A DNA stretch of 6,231 nt from an uncultured Clostridia bacterium. GTDB lineage: Bacteria; Bacillota; Clostridia; Christensenellales; Aristaeellaceae. Below are positions 1 to 4,735 of the stretch, piece after piece. The stretch spans positions 1 through 6,231 of the forward strand of contig CAJFUU010000040.1 of NCBI GenBank assembly GCA_904420265.1, given 5' to 3'. The translations under genes and the position numbers were made by a program. A model generated the notes under the pieces. That model saw only the letters and a list, made by a program, of their open reading frames with translations, did not search any database and had not been told where the DNA came from. How positions within the stretch are numbered: the first letter of the stretch is position 1; each line of letters opens with the position of its first letter.

Positions 1-222
1 AGGATGCAGACATGCGCGGGAACAGGCGCTGAGGGAAACCGTTTTGTGCGGGCAGGACGAGAATACTCTGGCACAGCGAGGGGATGCGCAAGTTTAAGCT
101 GGCCGGGCGTTGAGGCAACCCGGGCGTCCGATACGGTGGGAGCATGCTTTGTATTTGAACATCCGGCAGACCCAAACGGGAAGGATTTCGCAGCGCTGAA
201 AGACGGCCTGCGGGGGCGCTTT
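1..222. other. Non-coding region with weak traces of the upstream repeats
   Basis: I see no credible gene here. Reading frames that cross it have no good ribosome binding site and no recognisable protein family, and they continue into a 208-bp repeat that shifts frame. Two things stand out. A CCGTTTTGTGCGGG block at 39-52 resembles the CCGTTTTGTTCGGG core of the downstream repeats (385 and 593). An imperfect GC-rich hairpin lies at about 102-125 (GTTG/CAAC inner stem flanked by GG/CC and GCC/GGC pairs). A normal phage would have a head-tail connector or tail-terminator gene directly before the tube gene; none is visible. Confidence 0.5.
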
Positions 223-349
223 GGCGAATTTTGGAAGAAAGGGCTTTTGGGGATGTCGGGAGCTGGCTCGCTGGAAGTCGCTTCAGGGAATTTCCGGCAA
301 TGAAGGCCAATGGAAGAAAAGCACGGCCTGCGGTTTGGTATGGGAGGGG

Positions 350-363
350 TTTGGCTTGCCAAA
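350..363. promoter_or_regulatory. Palindrome TTTGGC-TT-GCCAAA, copy 1
   Basis: A perfect 6-bp inverted repeat around TT, conserved in the second 208-bp copy at 559-572 even though the flanking bases differ by single-base indels. It could be a protein-binding site or the base of a small hairpin. No partner protein is visible in the window. Confidence 0.4.
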
Positions 364-414
364 GCGCTTTGCGAATGCACGCATCCGTTTTGTTCGGGAG
401 CGGGGAAGGCGCTT

Positions 415-427
415 TATGCATTGCATA
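415..427. promoter_or_regulatory. Palindrome TATGCA-T-TGCATA, copy 1
   Basis: A perfect 6-bp inverted repeat with a single central T near the end of the first 208-bp copy. It recurs identically at 623-635, 208 bp downstream. A one-base spacer is too tight for an RNA hairpin loop, so a DNA-binding site is the more natural reading. Its role is unknown. Confidence 0.4.
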
Positions 428-558
428 TTCGGCGAATTTTGGAAGAGGGAAAGCCTTCATGATGTCGGGAGTTAGCCTGCAGAGAGCGTTTCGGCGAATT
501 TCTGGCAAAGAGGGGCGATGGAAGAAGAGCGCGGCCTGCGGTTTGATATGGGAGGCGT

Positions 559-572
559 TTTGGCTTGCCAAA
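559..572. promoter_or_regulatory. Palindrome TTTGGC-TT-GCCAAA, copy 2
   Basis: Second occurrence of the palindrome at 350-363. An extra T precedes it here, and a base is lost after it, so the palindrome itself is preserved while its edges drift. Confidence 0.4.
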
Positions 573-622
573 CACTTTGCGAATGCACGCATCCGTTTTG
601 TTCGGGAACGGGGAAAGCGTTT

Positions 623-635
623 TATGCATTGCATA
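623..635. promoter_or_regulatory. Palindrome TATGCA-T-TGCATA, copy 2
   Basis: Second, identical occurrence of the palindrome at 415-427, at the exact 208-bp repeat distance. Confidence 0.4.
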
Positions 636-752
636 TCTGGCGGATTTTTAAAAGAAAGGACTTTCGGGATGCCGGGAGCCGGCCCGCGGGGAGATGCTTC
701 GAAAAAGCGGGCGGCAAGAGCGTGAGACGGGCGCGGTGAATTGCGCGAATCC

Positions 753-827
753 GTTTTCGCGCCGGCGAGGACGGGATGTACGGACGGGACAGGGCGATTC
801 GAAACAGGATGGGAGAGGAGAAAGAAC
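753..827 (+). promoter_or_regulatory. Leader and RBS of the tail tube gene
   Basis: The stretch is purine-rich, with short GGGATG and ACGGGAC motifs, and contains no clear sigma-70 promoter. It ends in AGGAG at 816-820, seven bases before the ATG at 828. This decides that start over the upstream ATG at 741, which lies in the decayed repeat and has no ribosome binding site. Confidence 0.6.
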
Positions 828-1235
828 ATGGCGACCAACGCGATGGGCACGCTGTTTTACTTTACGCCTTCGGGCGGCAGCAAGACCAAGGTGGGCAAAT
901 TGACGTCGGTGGGCGAAATTGCGCCCACGAGCGAGGAGATTGAGATTACAACCCTGGAGAGCGAAGACGGCTTTCGCGAGTACATGCAGGGTCTGCGTTC
1001 GGCAGGAGAGGTGGAACTGGAGGGGTTTTTCGACGCCGGCGACGCCGGACAGACGGCGCTGCGCGCGGCTTATCTCACCGGCGCGGTCGGCGAGGCGGAG
1101 GTGGATTTCCCCGACGGTACCACGGCGACGTTTTCCGCCTTTGTCAAGGGATATAAAGTCGGAGCGGCCGAGGTGGACGGCGCATTGGGATTTTCGGCGG
1201 AGCTGCGCCTCAGCGGCGGCGTTGCCTTGACATAA
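828..1235 (+). CDS. Major tail tube protein
   Basis: A 135-residue protein that should polymerise as rings into the tail tube of a long-tailed phage. It matches the general pattern of Firmicutes siphophage major tail proteins: an MATNAMGTLFYF start, an acidic VGEIAPTSEEIEITTLESED segment (about residues 29-48), then a beta-rich body with EVELEGFFDAG and a glycine/alanine-rich end. In tube proteins the segment after the start forms the loop that stacks rings, and the TSEEIEIT strand belongs to the beta-sandwich. The length sits at the short end of the family (about 130-200 residues). The start is fixed by AGGAG at 816-820. The TAA stop overlaps the Shine-Dalgarno sequence of the next gene (TAAGGAGGG), as expected for a compact operon. 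The call rests on pattern and position; a search for the phage tail tube families would confirm it. Confidence 0.83.
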   Translation: MATNAMGTLFYFTPSGGSKTKVGKLTSVGEIAPTSEEIEITTLESEDGFREYMQGLRSAGEVELEGFFDAGDAGQTALRAAYLTGAVGEAEVDFPDGTTATFSAFVKGYKVGAAEVDGALGFSAELRLSGGVALT

Positions 1236-1248
1236 GGAGGGAGCGCTT

Positions 1249-1545
1249 GTGGACGTACAAATGGAAATCGGCGGCCGGGCGCTTGTGATGCGCTATACGG
1301 TCAACAGCATGTGCGTGGTGGAGGAAATAGCGGGCGGTTCGCTCTCGGAAGCGTTCAATTCGGATTTTACGGCCGTGCGCCTGCTTCTGTGGGGCGCGCT
1401 GATCGACCGCCAGCAGGGGATTACGCTGCGCGAGGTCGGGGAATTGCTTGATGCGCACTTGCGCGGGGGCGGCACGCTGGGCGAAATTATCGACGCCTGC
1501 GCCGAGGCCATGCGCCGTGCGGGCTTCTTTAAGGAAGATGGCTAA
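1249..1545 (+). CDS. Tail assembly chaperone, first protein (gpG-like position)
   Basis: A 98-residue protein starting at GTG 1249, eight bases after AGGAGG (1235-1240). It begins with a short strand typical of these proteins (VQMEIGGRALVMRYTVNSM), followed by a mostly helical body with VVEEIAGGSLSEAF, LLLWGALIDRQQGITLREVGELLDA and an EIIDACAEAMRRAG helix. This is the pattern of the small acidic tail assembly chaperones encoded between the tube and tape measure genes. They hold the tape measure protein in solution while the tube polymerises on it. The gene overlaps the next by eight bases. In many phages the two products are joined by a programmed ribosomal frameshift. Here the downstream frame is +1 (or -2), not -1, so simple translational coupling is at least as likely. 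Confidence 0.75.
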   Translation: MDVQMEIGGRALVMRYTVNSMCVVEEIAGGSLSEAFNSDFTAVRLLLWGALIDRQQGITLREVGELLDAHLRGGGTLGEIIDACAEAMRRAGFFKEDG

Positions 1546-1864
1546 CGGCGGCATGCGGCGCGAATATGAACAATTGTTTGCGCGTCTGGCCGCGATGGGC
1601 CTTGCGGATGCGGGAAGATTGTTTGCATGCACGCCGCGCGAAATCGAATGGGAAGTGCGCGCGCTGGCGGCGAGGCAGGCCCGCCGCGCCGAGGAGATTT
1701 CCTGCCTGGCCTGGCTGACGGGACGGTATGTGGCGCTGGGCGTGCATGCGCCGCGCCGCTACCCTGCGGCGCCGCCGGCAGCGCGGGAACGGGCCACCAG
1801 CCCTGCGGCCATGAAACAGGTGTTTGCCGCGTTGGCGAAAGGGAGGATTCACAGTGACGCTTGA
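1538..1864 (+). CDS. Tail assembly chaperone, second protein (gpT-like position)
   Basis: A 108-residue basic, helical protein. ATG 1538 overlaps the upstream stop (TAA 1543-1545). AAGGA at 1531-1535 lies only two or three bases before it, so translation probably depends on re-initiation or coupling. GTG 1517, with GAGG nine bases before it, is an alternative start. Key features are EYEQLFARLAAMGL near the N-terminus, a central helix REIEWEVRALAARQARRAEE, then SCLAWLTGRYVALGVHAPRR and a proline-rich YPAAPPAARE stretch. The Trp...Tyr...Ala...HAP-basic pattern recalls the second open reading frame of Gram-positive siphophage chaperone pairs, whose product contacts the tape measure. The last 11 bases overlap the GTG start of the next gene. 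The family is judged from position and pattern only. Confidence 0.7.
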   Translation: MANGGMRREYEQLFARLAAMGLADAGRLFACTPREIEWEVRALAARQARRAEEISCLAWLTGRYVALGVHAPRRYPAAPPAARERATSPAAMKQVFAALAKGRIHSDA

Positions 1865-2408
1865 AACATTGGAAATCCGCTTTCAGGCGGAGATACAGGG
1901 AGCGGTTGTGCAACTGCGGACTTTGATTGCCGAGATGCAGCGGGTGAACGTCGCCGTTTCCAGCATGCGCCAGGCGGGCGCGCAGCTTTCCGCAGGCCTG
2001 GCGGCGGGCATACGCGCCGGCAAATCGCAGGTATTGCGCGCCGCCTCGGAGGTGGCGAACGCCGCGGCCAGCCGCATCCGCTCGGCGCTTCAAATCCGTT
2101 CGCCTTCGCGCGTGGCGCGCGATCTGGGCGCACAGTTTTCCGAGGGTTTTGCGCTGGGCGTATTGGATGGGCAGGCGCGCGCGGCGATGACGGCGGGCAG
2201 TCTTGCCCAAGCGGCCAGCGGCGCCATATCTGCCGCGCCCATGCCGCAGGCGCAGGACGGAGAATTGATTGCCGCCGTGGAACGGGCTCTGGGGAACCTG
2301 ACGGTCGTCGCGCCCATCCAGGTGGATGGCGTGCGCCTGGGAGAAGCCGCCATTTCGGGCATCAATGCAGTACGCCGCGCAACCGGGCGGCAGATGTTGG
2401 AAATTTGA
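1854..2408 (+). CDS. Very short tape-measure-like protein
   Basis: 184 residues from GTG 1854, seven bases after GGGAGG (1841-1846). It occupies the tape measure slot and carries the C-terminal signature of siphophage tape measures: SALQIRSPSRVARDLGAQ (about residues 76-93) followed by FSEGFALGV, plus a C-terminal INAVRRATGRQ. The N-terminal half is amphipathic and alanine-rich (AVVQLRTLIAEMQRVNVAVSSM, then an AGIRAGKSQVLRAASEVANAAASR helix). Family members are usually 500 to more than 1,000 residues with long coiled coils, membrane segments and sometimes a peptidase domain. None of those is present. Tape length normally sets tail length, so this predicts an unusually short tail, or a remnant that kept only the tip-binding end. 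The frame is clean and both ends look natural, so an internal in-frame deletion is possible and a random truncation is not obvious. Confidence 0.65.
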   Translation: MTLETLEIRFQAEIQGAVVQLRTLIAEMQRVNVAVSSMRQAGAQLSAGLAAGIRAGKSQVLRAASEVANAAASRIRSALQIRSPSRVARDLGAQFSEGFALGVLDGQARAAMTAGSLAQAASGAISAAPMPQAQDGELIAAVERALGNLTVVAPIQVDGVRLGEAAISGINAVRRATGRQMLEI

Positions 2409-2504
2409 GCGGTACGGCCCTGTAAGGACGCAAGATCGCGCGGCAACCGCCCCTTATTGGCCGGGAGCAAGCCGCGCGCAGGCTAAGGATTTGAGGAGGA
2501 GCGC
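2409..2504 (+). promoter_or_regulatory. Structured leader before the DUF6711-type gene
   Basis: This gap is 96 bases long in a stretch where all neighbouring genes abut or overlap. It holds an extended hairpin: CGCGCGGC at 2437-2444 pairs perfectly with GCCGCGCG at 2471-2478. Inside this, CCG (2447-2449) pairs with CGG (2462-2464) and CC with GG around a CTTATT loop. No T-tract follows, so it is not a classical terminator. AGGAGG (2494-2499) lies 15 bases after the hairpin and five before the ATG. A folding RNA leader or a processing site is plausible. GGCAACC-like bases occur, but none of the other conserved parts of a SAM riboswitch is present. Confidence 0.45.
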
Positions 2505-2849
2505 ATGGTCAAGATCAACAATGTGGAAATCGCCGCGCCCAGCTCCATTGAGGTGGAGTTGACCGAAGAAAGTTCCAGCGCGGAGACAAACCTGCAGGGA
2601 CGGACGGTCATGGACTTTTTCGGCGTGCGGCGCACGGTTACGATGGCCTGGTCGCATATGACGGAGACGGCGATGAACACAATGCTCACGGCGATGGGCA
2701 CGGGGTTTTTCACGCTGCTCTATCCGGACGTGGACGGCAGCGAGCGTCAGATCACCTGTCGCGCGGGCAAACGACGCGCTACGGCGCAGATGATGCGCGA
2801 CGGCCGGCCCGTATGGACGGATGTGGAAATCGAACTGATCGAACAGTGA
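2505..2849 (+). CDS. Small phage tail protein, DUF6711-type
   Basis: 114 residues, starting MVKINNVEIAAPSSIEVELT. The layout matches my recollection of DUF6711 proteins of Firmicutes siphophages: an opening I-N-x-V-x-I-x-x-P-S-S strand, an 'R-T-V-M-D-F-F-G-V-R-R-T' strand, an aromatic 'MAWSHMTETAMNTMLTAM' helix, 'GFFTLLYPDVDG', and a closing 'VWTDVEIELIEQ' strand. The family has no assigned biochemical function. Its genes regularly lie between the tape measure and the tail hub, so a role at the tail tip or in tape/hub assembly is inferred. A strong AGGAGG (2494-2499) supports the start. The gene is full length and shows no decay. Downstream, 1.9 kb of repeats separates it from the hub gene that would normally follow almost immediately. 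Confidence 0.78.
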   Translation: MVKINNVEIAAPSSIEVELTEESSSAETNLQGRTVMDFFGVRRTVTMAWSHMTETAMNTMLTAMGTGFFTLLYPDVDGSERQITCRAGKRRATAQMMRDGRPVWTDVEIELIEQ

Positions 2850-3058
2850 CGCTTGAAAAGACAGCGAGGATGTTTGGCTGCGGCACAAGCGGCTGAGAGG
2901 CTGCAGCGTGCGCGCCGGATTTTCAGCGCGGCAAAAGGCTGATGCGCGTGGATCGCGCACGGACAGGCAACGCCAGGGGGACAGCCGATTACGCTTCAAT
3001 ATGAGCAGGTCGCGCGCGTATGGGAGGCGCTTGCCGGATGATTCGTTTTTCTCCGCTT
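2850..3058. other. Non-coding transition from the DUF6711-type gene into the repeats
   Basis: No gene is supported here. It opens with a 16-nt sequence (2843-2858, overlapping the upstream stop) identical to the start region of the tape-measure-like gene (1851-1866). After that come GC-rich, purine-rich stretches with short CGCGCG and GATGCGCG motifs. A possible first, highly diverged member of the 60-bp series lies at about 3004-3030. No promoter or terminator is convincing. Confidence 0.5.
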
Positions 3059-3625
3059 CGCACGTGCCTATGCGTGCGAGGGAGAAAGGAGCGTATGAAA
3101 CAGGGGATGACGCGTCGATGGAAACACGCGCCCATGCGGGGAGAAAAGCGGTGTACTCGTTGGAAATTGCTGAGGCGCCGTAAACACGCGCCCATGCGCG
3201 CGGGGGAAGCGGAACTGGGCGGGGTCGGCGAGGTCGCACCGCGTGCATGCGCTCATGCGGGGGGAGCGGTCTACGCACGACACAGCAATTGCCCAGGCGA
3301 AACACGCGCCCATGCGCGGGGGCGGCTTTTTTGAGGGACTTGTTTTTCTCATAATGCCACGAACCCGTGCGCAGGAGAAAAAGCAACTCCACCAGCGCCG
3401 CGTCGTCTCTCATACCCTTGAGCCTTGCGCGCCCGGGTGAGAGCCGGGACGCTCATTAAGATTTGTCTTTCTCTAGCCATGAGCCTTGCGCGCCCGGGTG
3501 AGAGGCTGTATGAAAATGTAATGGGCGAATAACCGAGTACGAGCCCATGTGCGTGCAGGAGAGAGATCAAAGGGATTTATAATCGTTGCACAATCCATAC
3601 GCACCTATGCGTGCGCAGGTGAGAG
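3059..3625. repeat. CRISPR-like array of degenerate hairpin motifs every ~60 bp
   Basis: Ten related motifs of about 25-30 bp, each shaped as G-x-G-C-C-(C/T)-(A)-TGCG-(GC) followed by a purine run (GGGAGAAA, GGGGAAGC, AGGAGAGAG, GGTGAGAG). The TGCG/TGTG cores start at 3071, 3135, 3195, 3256, 3313, 3368, 3426, 3487, 3548 and 3608, giving steps of 64, 60, 61, 57, 55, 58, 61, 61 and 60. Sequence between motifs (about 30-36 bp) shows no similarity from one to the next. Exact matches confirm the relation: 25 nt at 3419-3443 and 3480-3504, and 17 nt at 3122-3138, 3182-3198 and 3300-3316. Most copies can form a short hairpin (for example ACGCA/TGCGT in the last). The layout is that of a CRISPR array. 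The repeats, however, are far more diverged than in a working array, there are no cas genes in the window, and the last motif runs on into the longer units downstream. Confidence 0.55.
3307..3332 (+). terminator. Possible intrinsic terminator inside the repeat array
   Basis: CGCCC (3307-3311) pairs with GGGCG (3320-3324) across an eight-base loop, and six Ts follow at 3327-3332 after GC. The stem is short but entirely G-C. It uses one of the 60-bp motifs (core 3313) as its hairpin. If active it would cut transcription between the DUF6711-type gene and the tail hub, which would then need its own promoter. Confidence 0.3.
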
Positions 3626-3747
3626 ACGGTACGTCCGTTGAGCGGAATGGATGGCGGAAAGGGAAAGCCCGCATGGAAGCGATGAGAAGGCAAAATGCGC
3701 TATATCCGCCGGGGTGGGCACGGCCATACGGGAAATCTGCGAGGAAA

Positions 3748-3767
3748 GTGCATCGGCATGGATGCGT
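3748..3767 (+). other. Array hairpin, unit 2
   Basis: GCATC/GATGC stem (extended by two G-T wobbles) around a GGCATG loop, followed by GTGCGCAGGTGAGAG. It sits in a 35-nt block identical to one 155 bp upstream (3607-3641 and 3762-3796), and this ties the 60-bp series to the longer units. Confidence 0.45.
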
Positions 3768-3924
3768 GCGCAGGTGAGAGACGGTACGTCCGTTGAATGG
3801 AGCAGGTGGTGGAAAGGGAAAGCACGCATGGGAAACGCCGGGCAAGCAAAGTGCGCCATATATCCGCCGGGGTAGGCACGGCCATATAGGTGCGGGCGGT
3901 GCTATCGGAGAGTCCGCGACAAAG

Positions 3925-3944
3925 GCGCATCAGCAGGGATGCGC
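3925..3944 (+). other. Array hairpin, unit 3
   Basis: A perfect 7-bp stem, GCGCATC with GATGCGC, around an AGCAGG loop, followed by GCAGGGGAAAGACGG. In this unit alone the purine run leads into GCGC and six Ts (3963-3968). Confidence 0.5.
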
Positions 3945-4034
3945 GCAGGGGAAAGACGGCGCTTTTTTAAGGAGAGCGGGCGCGGAAGGGAAGGCCCGCT
4001 TGGAAGCGGCGGATGAGCAAAGTGCGCTATTCGC

Positions 4035-4051
4035 CTGGGCATCATGCCCAG
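4035..4051. other. Perfect 8-bp inverted repeat in the divergent segment of unit 3
   Basis: CTGGGCAT and ATGCCCAG flank a single C. It lies in a stretch (about 4030-4105) that differs from the corresponding part of every other unit, so it may mark an inserted or exchanged segment. The one-base centre suits a DNA site more than an RNA loop. Confidence 0.35.
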
Positions 4052-4437
4052 CAATTCGGGTTCGACAGACGCTGTGGAACCTGCAAGAAAGGCGTAATGG
4101 CAGGGGCACACGTAGGGGAAATGGCACGTCCGTTGAGCGGAATGGACGGCGGAAAGGGAAGGCCCGCATGGAAACGCCGGGCAGGTAAGGTGCACTACAT
4201 CCGCCGGGGGGAGGCACGGTCATATAGGTGCGGGCGGTGCTATCGGAGAGTCCGCGACAAAGGCGCATCGGCAGGGATGCACGTAGGGGAAAGACGGTGC
4301 GTCCGTTGAGCGGAATGGATGGCGGAAAGGGAAGGCCCGCATGGAAACGTCGGGCAGGTAAGGTGCACTACATCCGCCGGGGGGGTAGGCACGGCCATAT
4401 AGGTGCGGGCGGTGCTATCGGGGAGTCCGCGACAAAG

Positions 4438-4457
4438 GCGTGTCGGCAGGAATACGC
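4438..4457 (+). other. Array hairpin with compensatory changes, unit 6
   Basis: GCGTGT (4438-4443) pairs with ATACGC (4452-4457) around the conserved GGCAGG. Relative to the GCGCAT/ATGCGC stem of unit 3 and the terminal unit, one C-G pair has become T-A and one A-T pair has become G-T, so pairing is kept while both strands changed. Confidence 0.5.
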
Positions 4458-4592
4458 ACGCAATGGGAAAGACACTGCGTCCGTTGAGGAGAGCGGGCGC
4501 GGAAGGGAAGACCGCATGGAAGCGTCGGGCAGGTAAAGTGCGCTATATCCGCCGGGGTGGGCCTGACCATACGCGAGAAATCTGCGAGGAAA

Positions 4593-4614
4593 GTGCATCG
4601 GCAGGGATGAGCAC
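4593..4614 (+). other. Array hairpin with compensatory changes, unit 7
   Basis: GTGC-ATC (4593-4599) pairs with GAT and GCAC (4606-4608 and 4611-4614), with a two-base GA bulge and the same GGCAGG loop. The C-G pair of the consensus stem is replaced by T-A. AGAGGAAATGG follows, another Shine-Dalgarno-like run. Confidence 0.5.
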
Positions 4615-4699
4615 AGAGGAAATGGCGCGTCCGTTGAGCGGAATGGATGGCGGCGGCCATGCGGGCGCGGTTGGCGCTGTGGGGGAACCTTCGACAAAG

Positions 4700-4728
4700 G
4701 CGCATCGGCAGGGATGCGCGCGGGGAGG
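4700..4728 (+). promoter_or_regulatory. Terminal repeat unit: hairpin plus RBS of the hub gene
   Basis: GCGCATC (4700-4706) pairs with GATGCGC (4713-4719) around GGCAGG. GGAGG (4724-4728) lies four bases after the stem and seven before the ATG at 4736. This is the same hairpin and purine-run module found through the upstream array, so here a repeat unit serves as the translation start region of a structural gene. The position close to the RBS would allow control of hub translation. Confidence 0.65.
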
Positions 4729-4735
4729 AACAGAA

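Larger units (their letters stand above)
223..752. repeat. 208-bp tandem repeat array (two full copies, decayed third)
   Basis: Copy 1 is 223-430, copy 2 is 431-638, and a shortened, diverged third copy runs from 639 to about 752. The copies start with GGCGAATTTTGGAAG (223, 431; GGCGGATTTTTAAAAG at 639). Copies 1 and 2 share a 33-nt exact block (367-399 and 575-607), and their second halves are about 90% alike by eye. The GATGYCGGGAG block recurs at about 251, 459 and 667. The period 208 is 69x3+1, so each copy shifts reading frame and the repeat cannot encode a repeated protein. Each full copy holds two palindromes (listed separately). Within a copy, a diverged second GGCGAATTT-like block occurs about 60 bp after the first (223/286 and 431/490). 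I do not recognise the family. Confidence 0.85.
3601..4735. repeat. Mosaic tandem array, seven units of ~150-178 bp
   Basis: Units are aligned by the ACGG/ATGG/ACAC element at 3626, 3781, 3956, 4121, 4294, 4472 and 4622 (steps 155, 175, 165, 173, 178, 150). The landmark GTCCGTTGA recurs at 3633, 3788, 4128, 4301, 4479 and 4629, and is missing in the third unit. A typical unit runs: hairpin with GGCAGG loop; purine run AGGGGAAAGACGG; GTCCGTTGAGCGGA; GGCGGAAAGGGAAGGCCCGC; CGGGCAGGTAAGGTGC; ATCCGCCGGGG; GGTGCGGGCGGTGCTATCGG; GAGTCCGCGACAAAGG. Several segments are self-complementary (TCCG/CGGA, GCCCG/CGGGC, CCGCC/GGCGG, GCGG/CCGC). Units are recombinant for alternative segments. The last is cut to about 108 bp and ends exactly at the hub start. 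The unequal lengths do not keep a reading frame. I do not recognise a known RNA or repeat family. Confidence 0.85.

Noticed and set aside
231..725. A 164-codon + strand frame across the 208-bp repeats.
   Set aside because: The repeat period is not a multiple of three, so equivalent parts of each copy are read in different frames. Cysteine-, arginine- and tryptophan-rich composition and lack of RBS fit a chance frame in GC-rich DNA.
2415..2490. Possible SAM-type riboswitch because of a GGCAACC-like run.
   Set aside because: The other conserved helices and the expected terminator are missing, and a methionine/SAM switch makes no sense in this operon.
3095..3334. A small + strand frame (ATG 3095, AAGGAG three bases before it) with two KHAPMR peptides.
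   Set aside because: The repeated peptide is the array motif itself; later motifs are 55-64 bp apart and fall out of frame, and there is no sign of protein-level selection. A real microprotein is not excluded.
2454..3413. A 319-codon open frame on the minus strand.
   Set aside because: It runs antisense through the DUF6711-type gene and then through the 60-bp array. Its recurring PAHGRVF/PAWARVS-like peptides are just the hairpin motif read at a near-60-bp period. It has no family match and no convincing RBS.
3331..3583. Promoter-like -10 boxes: CATAAT at 3350-3355 and TATAAT at 3578-3583.
   Set aside because: The first has a TTGAGG only 13 bases upstream and the second has no -35-like sequence at 17 bases. 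Neither is convincing without transcription data.
3943..3968. GCGC/GCGC followed by six Ts in unit 3 as an intrinsic terminator.
   Set aside because: A four-pair stem with a 12-base loop is too weak. The bases also compete with the stronger GCGCATC/GATGCGC hairpin just upstream.
3601..4735. Diversity-generating retroelement template, or integron attC sites.
   Set aside because: There is no reverse transcriptase or integrase in the window, no adenine-biased differences between units, and no paired GTTRRRY/RYYYAAC core sites flanking cassettes.
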